Shown: positions 1 to 8,745 of the stretch, one piece after another
Position numbering within the stretch: the first letter of the stretch is position 1
Layout: the number at the start of each line of letters is the position of its first letter
NCBI GenBank assembly: GCA_902580225.1
Contig: CACHJU010000001.1
Location: 102,363-166,362, forward strand
Length of the DNA: 64,000 nucleotides
Direction of reading: 5' to 3'
Source of the DNA: an uncultured Verrucomicrobiota bacterium
GTDB lineage: Bacteria; Verrucomicrobiota; Verrucomicrobiia; Opitutales; Seribacteraceae
Notes under the pieces: generated by a model
The model's input: only the letters and a program-made list of their open reading frames with translations
Database searches by the model: none
Told to the model about the DNA's origin: nothing
Position numbers and translations under genes: made by a program

Positions 1-921
1 ACTGCACGCCATGCATGCATGGTTGGAGAATATTTAATCGAGCGTTTGGCTAGAGTTCCCGTAGAGGTTGAACATGCATCTGAATTTCGATATCGAAATT
101 CTCCAAAAGCTGGAAAATCATTAGTTATTGCTGTAAGTCAATCCGGAGAAACTTTAGACACTTTGGAGGCTGTTCGTGAGGCAAAGACAAAAGGGCTATT
201 AACTTTGGGTATTACCAATGTCGTAGGATCTTCTCTTGCCAGAGAGACGGATGGTGGAGTTTATCAAAGGGTTGGTCCTGAAATTGGTGTTGCGTCGACT
301 AAAGCTTTTTCTTCTCAGGCTTGCCTGTGTGCAATGTTAGGACTAGCATTGGGAAGAATGCGAGATTTGTCGCCAACTGATGGTCAGGCTATCGTACAAG
401 CATTGAATGACTTGCCTGACTTGGTTACCAAAGTATTACAACAGGGTGAACAGATTAGAGAGTTAGCAATAAAGTATTCCAAGGCAGAGCATCTTTTATT
501 TCTTGGACGACAAAGCCTTTATCCGGTTGCTTTGGAAGGGGCGTTGAAGCTGAAGGAAATTTCATACGCCCATGCTGAAGGATATCCAGCAGCTGAGCTA
601 AAACATGGTCCTATCGCATTAATCAACCCAGATTGTCCATCTGTTTTCATTGTTGAGGGTTCGAGTCTTTCATCTAAGACAATTGCAAATATGCAAGAGG
701 TAAAAGCAAGAAAAGGTCCTGTTTTGGCTATTGCACCTGATAATGTTGAAATCCCTGAAGAGGCTGTAGATGATATTTTTAGGTTACCGGTTGTTCACGA
801 AGTGATTCGCCCAATTTTGGCAAACTTGCCTCTTCAATTATTCGCTTACCATTTTGCTAGACTTCGGGGACTTGATGTTGATAAACCTAGAAATTTAGCT
901 AAGTCTGTAACTGTTGAGTAG
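1..921 (+). CDS. glmS: Glutamine--fructose-6-phosphate aminotransferase, C-terminal part (5' end outside window)
   Basis: GlmS makes glucosamine-6-phosphate from fructose-6-phosphate and glutamine, the first step to UDP-GlcNAc for peptidoglycan and LPS. The frame is open from base 1, and the residues before the first in-window ATG (TARHACMVGEYLIE) match the start of the first SIS domain, so the gene is cut by the window edge and ATG 19 is not a true start. Both sugar-isomerase SIS domains are visible: SQSGET and STKAF in the first, and GALKLKEISYAHAEGY plus ELKHGPIALI in the second. These carry the Glu and His that act in isomerisation. The C-terminus LAKSVTVE is the typical GlmS tail with its catalytic Lys. 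The N-terminal glutaminase domain is not in the window. Identification is very secure. Confidence 0.97.
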   Translation, partial: TARHACMVGEYLIERLARVPVEVEHASEFRYRNSPKAGKSLVIAVSQSGETLDTLEAVREAKTKGLLTLGITNVVGSSLARETDGGVYQRVGPEIGVASTKAFSSQACLCAMLGLALGRMRDLSPTDGQAIVQALNDLPDLVTKVLQQGEQIRELAIKYSKAEHLLFLGRQSLYPVALEGALKLKEISYAHAEGYPAAELKHGPIALINPDCPSVFIVEGSSLSSKTIANMQEVKARKGPVLAIAPDNVEIPEEAVDDIFRLPVVHEVIRPILANLPLQLFAYHFARLRGLDVDKPRNLAKSVTVE

Positions 922-928
922 GGGAGTT

Positions 929-1501
929 TTAGGTCTTTGCCCTCCAACTGGCCGGGTCAATGCCGTAAAACTCCTTAAATCTATTGTAAATTTCTGGTGA
1001 TTCACGCTTCAGTCTTGTTCCTCTTTCAAAAAATGCAGAGGTTCCACAGGAAAAAATTTCCGGCTTATCTCCCTTTATTGATTCATACCCGCCGTATGCT
1101 CGAATGGAGTAGTTTTTTCCTGATTCATAGGCACGTATAAGTTTATTATGTTCGTGATCAACAATAATTTGCCATGGCTTAAAGTCTTTTGAGATTCGTG
1201 AAACGGGAATACTTTGAGCAATTCCATCATCCGCGAAATCGATCAGGTGAGCGAATTCATGTAAGATTAGATTATGTCCGTCTCTCGCTTTTTTAATGGA
1301 TTGTTTTAAGTAATTCCAACTAAGATTCACTTCAAATCGTGTGGCACTTCCTCGGGCGTTGGGATTTCCTTTTATTTCATCTTCCCATAAATGAACTGCT
1401 CTGAGGTGTCGATAATCTGATAGAGGGCGATTTACAATGAGTAAGCGAGCTTCCGCTGCAACCAGAATCCTCATCTCTTCAGTGGGCATGTCTTTTTTCA
1501 T
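929..1501 (-). pseudogene. M90-family (MtfA-like) zinc peptidase, C-terminal two thirds of a broken gene
   Basis: The 190-residue frame has the gluzincin motif HEFAHLID (H81, E82, H85) and a downstream PEIF...SAFFERG segment that matches the region of the third zinc ligand in MtfA/M90 peptidases. In E. coli MtfA is a cytosolic peptidase linked to glucose PTS control by binding Mlc; that role is not implied here. The family is normally about 250-270 residues, and the missing N-terminal part is found directly upstream in two pieces (see 1502-1791): an in-frame TAG at 1547-1549 and a frameshift near 1640-1655 separate them. The ATG at 1501 is therefore an internal Met, not a convincing start. 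Catalytic residues are intact, so decay may be recent, or the lesions may be sequencing errors. It converges on glmS with 7 bases between them. Confidence 0.8.
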
Positions 1502-1791
1502 GTAGGTGATAGGAAATTCCTCAAGGAAACAAAGAATCCTTTCTTCCTAGGTAGTAAACAAGTCTTTAGGCAACCAATGATATAAGCCTATATTGTTTGC
1601 AATGATAGACCTCTGATCGGGGGTCAGTTTTTGATCTTTATTTTGTTTTAAAAATTGTCCAATAAAACACCATTTGGATTGGTAAGTTTAACCGAAGATT
1701 CACCTAAGTTTTTCTTTTCCTTTTTTTTAAGGACAAAAAAAGCAACCAGTGCCGTAATTGCGATACGAATGATTAATTCAATTTCATTCAC
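1502..1791 (-). pseudogene. Upstream fragment of the broken M90 peptidase (N-terminal anchor and linker)
   Basis: Reading the minus strand upstream of 1501 in the same frame gives RILCFLEEF, then TAG at 1547-1549, then LTPDQRSIIANN...LYHWLPKDL, which fits the N-terminal M90 pattern of 'iL ... y..LP..l'. Further upstream the coding sense moves to another frame. From a GTG at 1791 it reads NEIELIIRIAITALVAFF followed by a Lys-rich stretch (a likely N-terminal membrane anchor) and runs to a TAA at 1648-1650. The two frames meet within the T/A homopolymer area around 1640-1655, where a single-base slip would join them. The M90 peptidase thus carries at least one nonsense and one frameshift lesion. 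I see no other gene in this stretch. Confidence 0.6.
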
Positions 1792-1845
1792 AAGTTGGTC
1801 GAGCAGGTATTTGAAACATTTATTAAGTTCGAGGTTTTCATCTGA

Positions 1846-3312
1846 TTAATCCTGCAAGTCATTTTTCCGGATAGCGATTAATTTGTCTTTTAGTTTTTTT
1901 CGAAAGGATTCGACTAGAGGTTGGTATTTTAAAGTATCGGCGAGATTATTGAATTGTTGGGGATCTTTCTCCATGTCGAAAAATTCGATTCCATTCCTAC
2001 CATGTTCGAAGCCCCCATTTAATTGTTGCGGTAGTTTTTCACCATATTGAATAAAAGCCCATTTTTTATTTCTAAGTAAAAAACCCGTTCTCATTGGGGC
2101 AACTGAGAATGCCTCTTTTCTTACCTCATAAATAGGGTCATCTAACATTTTTGAAATATCTTTACCTTGTAAACGGTTTTGCTCAGGCAATCCACATAAA
2201 CTAGACAGGGTGGGGTACAGGTCAAGGAGCTCCACGAATGAATCACAGACTGCTGACTTTTTACCGGGCATGGAAATAATCAGAGGCACTTTGGCTGATT
2301 CATCCCGCAAGCTGACTTTTGCCCAGAAATCATGCTCTCCGAGGTGAAATCCATGATCGCTGGTGAAAATGACAATCGTTTCGTCCCGCTTACCGGATTT
2401 TTCCAGTGCGTCCATAACTTTGCCCACTTGAGCATCGAGATAAGCGACCGAAGCATAGTATCCACCAACCGCCTTTTTTTGTTTCCGTATATCCATCTGC
2501 ATATTTTCACTGGTACAATAATTGATTCCAGCTTGGGGTATGTCATCCCAGTTACCCGGAAACTTTTCCGGAAGCACCATCTTGGAGTATGGCTTAAATG
2601 GATTATAATATTTTCTTGGGGCTACGAAGGGAACATGGGGTCGCACAAAACCTACACCGAGCCAAAAAGGTTTTTCCATAGACTTGAATTTCTCAAGTAA
2701 CTCGACGGCCTTTTTTGCGGTCTTCCCGTCCGCGTGCACAAGATCGTCTCCATCCGCTTCCACGACGACAAAGGTGTTACCACCCACAACTGTTCTTTGG
2801 CCGTTTGGGTTTTTTTGCAAGGTCTCTCCATCACCGGGTGCCCGCCACTCCGGACCCTTACTGTTGTATTTCTCGTCCCAAGAAAGTGAATCATCCGCTC
2901 CGTCACCTCCACTTTCAATTCCTCCGGGTACTCCCATATGAAATATTTTACTTACACGGGCTGCATGGTAACCATGATTTCGAAAGTGCTGGGACCATGT
3001 GCTCCGATCACCAATTTGAGGGCGAGGGTTCCTGTATCCTAAAACACCGGTGGCGTGTGGATAATATCCAGACATAAAAGATGCCCGGGAAGGTCCGCAA
3101 TAAGTACCCTGGCAATAGGCTTGGGTAAAGCGAACACCTTCTTTCGCTAACCTGTCAATGTTGGGAGTTTTGCAAACTTCATTTCCATAACAGGACAGGG
3201 CAGTGTAAGTGAGATCGTCTGAGATAATGAAAAGGATATTGTAATTTTCTTTGGCTTTAAGGATGACTGATACAAGTAAAGCAAATAGGGAGGTAAAAAT
3301 CATTGTTTTCAT
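1846..3312 (-). CDS. Sulfatase, iduronate-2-sulfatase-like
   Basis: This is a secreted family-S1 sulfatase hydrolysing sulfate esters, probably on a sulfated polysaccharide. Residues 1-20 form a signal peptide (MKTMIFTSLFALLVSVILKA). The metal-binding start ILFIISDDL follows at about 26-34. The formylglycine motif is C72-GPSRASFMSG. SKIFHMG stands in place of GKWH, and IFTSDHGFHLGEH lies near residue 320; both are typical of the iduronate-2-sulfatase-like branch. Length (488 aa) fits that branch. Activity needs conversion of C72 to formylglycine by an FGE that is not in this window. It is a lone minus-strand gene, divergent from fbp with only about 108 bases to the fbp start, between two decayed genes. 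The exact substrate cannot be read from the sequence. Confidence 0.9.
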   Translation of the reverse strand: MKTMIFTSLFALLVSVILKAKENYNILFIISDDLTYTALSCYGNEVCKTPNIDRLAKEGVRFTQAYCQGTYCGPSRASFMSGYYPHATGVLGYRNPRPQIGDRSTWSQHFRNHGYHAARVSKIFHMGVPGGIESGGDGADDSLSWDEKYNSKGPEWRAPGDGETLQKNPNGQRTVVGGNTFVVVEADGDDLVHADGKTAKKAVELLEKFKSMEKPFWLGVGFVRPHVPFVAPRKYYNPFKPYSKMVLPEKFPGNWDDIPQAGINYCTSENMQMDIRKQKKAVGGYYASVAYLDAQVGKVMDALEKSGKRDETIVIFTSDHGFHLGEHDFWAKVSLRDESAKVPLIISMPGKKSAVCDSFVELLDLYPTLSSLCGLPEQNRLQGKDISKMLDDPIYEVRKEAFSVAPMRTGFLLRNKKWAFIQYGEKLPQQLNGGFEHGRNGIEFFDMEKDPQQFNNLADTLKYQPLVESFRKKLKDKLIAIRKNDLQD

Positions 3313-3420
3313 TATTTCAATTCATTGAAATTCAATTTGAAAGACAATCCGTATTTTCCTTTTCTTTCGGGGATTCATTCTTGGAGTTCCCCCTTTTTTT
3401 TGTTACTAATAAATTCCTAT

Positions 3421-4431
3421 ATGACTAATTCATCTTCTTCCATCATAACAGTTCAGCAGCACATCATGCGTGAACAAAAACGTTTTCCTGGGGCATCCGG
3501 TGAGTTTTCTTTTTTGTTATCGGGTATAACACTCGCCACAAAAATGATTCAGGCACAGGTTCGTCGGGCTGGATTGACTAATGTTCTTGGAGCACATGGA
3601 GATATTAATGTGCAAGGCGAGATTCAACAAAAACTTGATGTTATTTCCAATGAAGCTTTAGTTCACTGTTTAAGTGCAAGAGAAAGCATAGGCGTCTTAG
3701 CATCTGAAGAAAACGAGAATCCGATGCTGGTTGATCAGGGTTCGAAAGAAGCCAAGTATGCAGTCGTTTTTGACCCGCTGGACGGATCATCCAATATTGA
3801 TGTAAATGTGAGTGTAGGTACCACTTTTTCAATTCTAAGAAAGCCAGATGATGTATCTGGTGATAATCCAGAGGCTTGGGTTTTACAACCTGGCAGTAAA
3901 CAGATTGCCGCTGGATATGTAGTGTATGGATCTTCTACCATTCTCGTTTACAGTGCGGGGCACGGTGTGCATGGCTTTACTCTAGATCCAGAAATTGGTG
4001 CATATGTATTAAGTCACGAGAATATGACCATGCCGGAGCAGGGGAAATATTACTCGGTGAACGAAGCGTATCGAGATGGCTTTCCCTCCCGATACGGCGA
4101 GTATATTGATCGTCTTCGCTCGGGGGTGCTGGGGGTTAATTATTCGTCCCGTTATATTGGTTCAATGGTTGCTGACTTTCATCGTACTTTATTAAAAGGT
4201 GGGGTATTTCTTTACCCACCTACTCAAGACAATGCGGAAGGTAAACTTCGTCTCCTTTACGAAGCCAACCCAGTTGCTTTACTTGCTGAACAGGCTGGTG
4301 GTATTGCTTTGAATGGTGAAAAAAGAATCATGGACATCGAGCCAACCAGTATTCACCAACGAACTCCGCTCGTTGTGGGCAGCCGCTTCGAGATGTCCGA
4401 TTTCGAGAGATTTATACAAAAAAAATCTTAG
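3421..4431 (+). CDS. fbp: Fructose-1,6-bisphosphatase class I
   Basis: FBPase removes the 1-phosphate of fructose-1,6-bisphosphate in gluconeogenesis, as needed by a cell growing on unusual sugars or small acids. The frame is open from 3325, but the ATG at 3421 is chosen. It gives 336 residues, near the family norm, and starts just ahead of the conserved QHIMREQKRFPGASGE segment, while the 32 extra residues look unrelated to the family. Key motifs are GDINVQGEIQQKLD, ASEENE, the metal/phosphate motif DPLDGSSNIDVNVSVGT, GYVVYGSST, SRYIGSMVADFHR, KLRLLYEANP and LAEQAGG. It converges with the decayed TAXI gene, and the two stop codons overlap by 3-4 bases. Identification is secure; the start is likely. 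Confidence 0.96.
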   Translation: MTNSSSSIITVQQHIMREQKRFPGASGEFSFLLSGITLATKMIQAQVRRAGLTNVLGAHGDINVQGEIQQKLDVISNEALVHCLSARESIGVLASEENENPMLVDQGSKEAKYAVVFDPLDGSSNIDVNVSVGTTFSILRKPDDVSGDNPEAWVLQPGSKQIAAGYVVYGSSTILVYSAGHGVHGFTLDPEIGAYVLSHENMTMPEQGKYYSVNEAYRDGFPSRYGEYIDRLRSGVLGVNYSSRYIGSMVADFHRTLLKGGVFLYPPTQDNAEGKLRLLYEANPVALLAEQAGGIALNGEKRIMDIEPTSIHQRTPLVVGSRFEMSDFERFIQKKS

Positions 4432-5699
4432 TTATTGGATTTTCGTAAAGTTTCGTTTACCATTTGCAGTGCAGTGTGGAGTTGTCGTTGAAAAATAACG
4501 AAAGAATCATCAGCGGCCAGTTCTTCAGCGATAAGTTTTTGGGTGGTTTCCCGGCGGATCCCATGAAGTTCCTTGGCAATTTCTTTGGCCCGTGTGGCAT
4601 CAACGCCTTCGATCAATTTACCCGTGATCTGATCGACTTTTGCAAAAAACTTATCCAGACTGTCCTTTAATCTTTGGAGGTAAATTTTACCAATTGCCTT
4701 GGCTGCTCCCCATGCCACTGCAATCAAAGAAAGAACTAAGGCAATTGATTCCGCCCATTCCTTGATGAAACTTGGCTTTTCCCGTTCATGGTGAAGCTTT
4801 GCTCCCGCATGAATCGGATGATGTAACAGAGACGAGTCCGGGGTTGAAAATTGAACAAATAGTGGGTGAGCCTTGGTGAGTTACGCCACGCGGGTATGAA
4901 TTAAACGCGTAATTTCGAAGATGTCATTTACCGCAAGATCAGGATTACATGCGAGAACAACCTTGGTTCCGATTGTGCGAATTCTTTTCACGGGTAATCC
5001 TTCCTCTGGTCCTGTGGTGTATGCTCCGGCGGGGATGGTAGCAGACTGAATGAAGGGATAGGAAAGCCTCAAAGTTTCAAAGGGATTCGGTCCCATTGGC
5101 AGTAGCGTAAGGTTTCCATCCGCTAGAAACTTTGAGATTGTGGAATTCCCCACTCCGGAAACCACGCAAACGCAGTCGACTTTTCCGTTTTGAAGAGATA
5201 ATAAACTTGATTCAAGTTCATCACGGTTCCATTGCACATGGCTTTCATTCAGTCCCATTTGCTTAAGCATAGCCACCGCAATTCCCTCGCTTCCTCCTTC
5301 CTTGTTTCCAATCGAGATAACCGCTCCTTCCAGTTGCTTAATAGAATTAATATTTTTCCTGACAATCACATTCAATGCTTCCTCGTAAAGAATCGTCACT
5401 GAGTTTACTACTTCTTGACTCGAAATATCGTTTTGTAAGAGAGCCAGATCTGCTCTTCCATGAGCGAGAGCCTTTAAATTCTCCCGACTTCCCGAACTGG
5501 TTTTAACATCAATTTTGTGACCATCAATCCTAGACAGGGAAATGCCCAAGGCACTGGCAACTTCATCGTATTTTCATCCCTCATTCCCTCCCAGTAAAAT
5601 CCAGTTTCGTTTGCCCTTATTGGTTATAAATGTGGTAACGATACCGACCACGCCGAGCGAGAAAATGATAGAAATCGTTAGGATTTTAAAACTCTTCAT
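4428..5699 (-). pseudogene. TAXI-family TRAP transporter solute receptor, interrupted by in-frame TGA and TAA
   Basis: A single minus-strand frame from ATG 5699 to TAA 4428-4430 encodes a TAXI-type TRAP receptor of about 423 codons. It begins with a signal anchor (MKSFKILTISIIFSLGVVGIV), then the ligand-binding fold (WILLGGNEG; KALAHGRADLALLQND; GNKEGGSEGIAVAMLKQMG), then a C-terminal extension with a second TM segment (SIALVLSLIAVAWGAA) and a helical tail. Two stops break the frame: TGA at 5574-5576 (codon 42, after NEG) and TAA at 4881-4883 (codon 273, after HTRVA). The protein sense continues directly across both with no frame change. Automatic calling will therefore yield two fragments, 4881-5549 and 4428-4727. 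No TRAP permease (DctM/DctQM fusion) is seen nearby. Pseudogene is the best reading; stop readthrough is unlikely because two different stops are involved. Confidence 0.8.
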
Positions 5700-5873
5700 T
5701 GAGAAGGTTGGTTGTGATCGGGTTGTGTCTGGCTTTATGGGTTCGAATACCAAAGTAAAGTAAACTACTGTGGTTTCTGCGAACTAAAATTTACCTTGTA
5801 ATGCGATAATAATTTATTTGATTGTGACAGTTATAGGTTGATTTAACACCTTCAGCTTATAATTATTCTAAAA

Positions 5874-8726
5874 ATGCATAATGTATATGGTCTAGTTCTC
5901 CCTCTAGTCGTTTTTGTGGGATTTTTTGTCTCCTTTCTCGATGCAAATCCAGTTGACTTTAATACCCAAATTAAATCACTCCTTTCTAATCGTTGCATTG
6001 TCTGTCATGGACCTGATGAGGAGCATCGCGAAGCAGGTTTACGCTTAGATACTTTTGAAGGTGCAACTCGTGATATTGATGGTTATTCCGCAATTGTGCC
6101 AGGCAATCCAGAAAACAGTGAGATTTTGTTTCGTGTAACTTTGGAAGATGGAGATCAGGAATTGATGCCTCCAAAGGGGAGGGGAGAAAGATTGAGTGAA
6201 GAAGAAGTTGCTGTACTCACAAAGTGGATCAAAGAGGGAGCCAAATATGATAAGCATTGGTCTTATAAACCACTTGTGCGAGCTGAAGTCGCTGAAAAAG
6301 GTCATCCGGTCGATTTCTTCGTTGATCAACGATTGAAAAAGGAAGGGTTATGCAGAAGTGAACCTGCTGATAAGCGTACATTGGCGAGAAGGGTCTCACT
6401 CGACTTAATTGGATTACCACCGACCTTGGTTGAGTTGAATGAGTTTCTCACTGACAAAAACCGAGATGCGTACAGTAAATATGTTGATCGATTGCTTGCT
6501 CGTTCTGAATTTGGAGAACACTGGGCTAGAATGTGGCTAGATTTGGCCCGATATGCAGACTCTGCCGGGTATGCGGATGATCGTCCTCGTACGATTTGGG
6601 CTTATCGTGACTATGTGATTCGGGCGTTCAACAGCAACCTTCCCTTTGATCAGTTTACAATCGAGCAACTAGCGGGTGATTTGTTACCTGAACCAACGGA
6701 GAGCCAATTGGTTGCCACTGCTTTCCATCGAAATACGCAGACCAACAACGAGGGTGGAACCAATGATGAGGAATTTAGAAATGTTGCTGTGGTTGACCGT
6801 GTAAATACAACATTCGCCACCTGGATGGGTACGACCATGGCATGTGCACAGTGTCATACCCACAAATACGATCCGATTACTCATCATGAATATTTTCAGG
6901 TATTTGATGTTTTCAATCAGACTGAAGATTCGGATAAGCGGGACGAAAGACCAGTCTTGGAACTGAAAGACAAATCGGTGGAGATGCTGCGGGGGTCAGT
7001 CCGCAAGCAGATTGAAGATCAAAAGAAGCTGATCTCTGGTATTCAGAAAAAACAAAAAAATAAAGTGGTTGAAATGCCCAAGCGTTCTGGTCCTGTAATG
7101 ACCCGATTCGTAAGGGTGACCAATTTGGTGAAGCAGGGCTTCCTTCACTTAGCAGAGGTCGAGATTTACGAAGACAGTGAAAATGTGGCACGATCAGGAA
7201 AAGTGTCCCAAAGCAGTACCGGATTTAATGGTCCTGCCAAATTAGCGATCGATGGAAATACGGACGGTGATTATGCCAAGATGTCGGTCACCCACACTAA
7301 TAAGGAAGATAATCCATGGTTGGAGATCGACCTTGGCTCCCCCCGCAAAGTTGATCAAATTAAAATTTTCAATCGCACCGATGGTGGAACTGCCGGACGA
7401 ATCAAGGAGTTTCAAATTGTCGCTTTAAACGAAAAGAGGGACCCAAACTGGGTGCAACGGGTAAAGAAAACCCCGAGCCCAGATCACGCTGCATCTTTAC
7501 CTGCTTCCTTTGAATCATTTAGCAAGGAACATATAAGAATAGTTGCTCAATATAAATCGGATGTTGCCCCTACTGAACTCAGGGTAGCCCAGAAAAAACT
7601 GAAAGAACTCCAAAATCGTTTGAACGGAATCAAAGGCCCAACCGTTCCAATTTTCCGTGAACTTCCAAAGGAGAAGAAAAGGAATACTTTTGTTCAACTT
7701 AGGGGTTCTTATCTTAGTCGCGGCGATCAAGTGCATGCCGGTTTTCCGATTGCCTTATTTGACGCACCCAACGGAATTTCCGCTCCTAACCGCTTGGACC
7801 TTGCCAAGTGGATTATGGATCCTAAAAACCCTTTAACACCCCGCGTCACCGCAAACCGATTTTGGGAAAAGCTCTTTGGGATCGGACTTGTTGCCACAAG
7901 CGAAGAATTTGGATCACAGGGAGAACTGCCTTCTCATCCAAAACTCCTCGATTGGTTGGCAACGGAAATGATTCGCTTGAAATGGGATGTTAAAGCCTTC
8001 ATCAAATTACTCGTGACATCTGAAACTTATAGGCAAAACTCCCATGTTACCGAAGAGATGGCTGCGAATGACCCGCTTAATCGTATGCTTGGGCGTGGAC
8101 CTCGTGTGCGCTTGTCCGCGGAGATGGTGCGGGACCAGGCCCTTGCAGTTTCGGCCTTATTGAGCCCGAAATTATACGGGAGGCCGGTAAACCCGCCACA
8201 GCCCGAAATGGGGTTGAAAGCCGCCTTTGGGGGCGGTATCGATTGGAAGACGAGCACTGGTGAAGATCGCTATCGCAGGGGAATCTATACCACTTGGAGA
8301 AGATCCAATCCCTATCCTTCGATGGTTGCCTTTGATGCACCGAATCGTGAGGTTTGCACGGTTCGTCGTGGCTCAACTAACACTCCTCTGCAAGCCTTGG
8401 TGACCATGAACGACCCTGTCTACATCGAGGCGGCTCAGGCACTTGCCCGTAAAATGGTATCTTCAGGCAAATCAATCTCTGATCAAATTTCTAAAGGCTT
8501 TGAAATATGTTTATCACGGAAACCGGATACTGATGAATTGGATCGACTGGTTTCACTTTTTGAGCAGGTCAAAGAAAAGTACTCGCAGGATGAAAATCTC
8601 GCAACGCAAATGGCCACCGATCCAATCGGTCCAGTGCCCAATGACATGAATACTGCCGAATTGGCTGCCATGACTATAACGAGCAATGTTCTTCTTAACT
8701 TGGACGAAGTTTTGATGAAAAGGTGA
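5874..8726 (+). CDS. PSCyt1-DUF1549-discoidin-DUF1553 cytochrome-like protein
   Basis: A large (950 aa) exported protein of the planctomycete cytochrome type. A signal peptide (about 1-24) is followed by a PSCyt1 heme-binding segment with CIVCH near residue 42. The DUF1549 domain lies at about 125-335 (ADKRTLARRVSLDLIGLPPT) and holds a second CxxCH, CAQCH, near 324. An F5/8-type C (discoidin-like) carbohydrate-binding domain occupies about 405-525 (RFVRVTNL...LHLAEVEIY; WLEIDLGS). The C-terminal DUF1553 domain (about 660-945) includes NRLDLAKWI and NRFWEKLFGIGL. These proteins nearly always precede a DUF1501 protein, as here with a gap of 19 bases. Their biochemical role is not established; extracytoplasmic electron transfer tied to sugar oxidation is a reasonable guess. 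The discoidin insert suggests binding to a polysaccharide. Confidence 0.92.
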   Translation: MHNVYGLVLPLVVFVGFFVSFLDANPVDFNTQIKSLLSNRCIVCHGPDEEHREAGLRLDTFEGATRDIDGYSAIVPGNPENSEILFRVTLEDGDQELMPPKGRGERLSEEEVAVLTKWIKEGAKYDKHWSYKPLVRAEVAEKGHPVDFFVDQRLKKEGLCRSEPADKRTLARRVSLDLIGLPPTLVELNEFLTDKNRDAYSKYVDRLLARSEFGEHWARMWLDLARYADSAGYADDRPRTIWAYRDYVIRAFNSNLPFDQFTIEQLAGDLLPEPTESQLVATAFHRNTQTNNEGGTNDEEFRNVAVVDRVNTTFATWMGTTMACAQCHTHKYDPITHHEYFQVFDVFNQTEDSDKRDERPVLELKDKSVEMLRGSVRKQIEDQKKLISGIQKKQKNKVVEMPKRSGPVMTRFVRVTNLVKQGFLHLAEVEIYEDSENVARSGKVSQSSTGFNGPAKLAIDGNTDGDYAKMSVTHTNKEDNPWLEIDLGSPRKVDQIKIFNRTDGGTAGRIKEFQIVALNEKRDPNWVQRVKKTPSPDHAASLPASFESFSKEHIRIVAQYKSDVAPTELRVAQKKLKELQNRLNGIKGPTVPIFRELPKEKKRNTFVQLRGSYLSRGDQVHAGFPIALFDAPNGISAPNRLDLAKWIMDPKNPLTPRVTANRFWEKLFGIGLVATSEEFGSQGELPSHPKLLDWLATEMIRLKWDVKAFIKLLVTSETYRQNSHVTEEMAANDPLNRMLGRGPRVRLSAEMVRDQALAVSALLSPKLYGRPVNPPQPEMGLKAAFGGGIDWKTSTGEDRYRRGIYTTWRRSNPYPSMVAFDAPNREVCTVRRGSTNTPLQALVTMNDPVYIEAAQALARKMVSSGKSISDQISKGFEICLSRKPDTDELDRLVSLFEQVKEKYSQDENLATQMATDPIGPVPNDMNTAELAAMTITSNVLLNLDEVLMKR

Positions 8727-8745
8727 ATCTGTGAAGATTTAAACC

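Noticed and set aside
1640..1655. Programmed ribosomal frameshift in the M90 gene
   Set aside because: The T/A run could slip, but the additional TAG at 1547-1549 would still block translation, so decay is simpler.
1655..1849. 64-codon plus-strand frame at 1655-1849
   Set aside because: The opposite strand carries the better explained N-terminal remnant of the M90 peptidase.
3325..3420. N-terminal extension of fbp to 3325
   Set aside because: FBPases start near the QHIMREQ segment; the extension is not family-like and would overlap the promoter area of the divergent sulfatase.
5574..5576. TGA in the TAXI gene as a selenocysteine codon
   Set aside because: TAXI receptors have no known Sec or conserved Cys at this point, no SECIS-like hairpin is evident, and a second, different stop (TAA) breaks the same gene.
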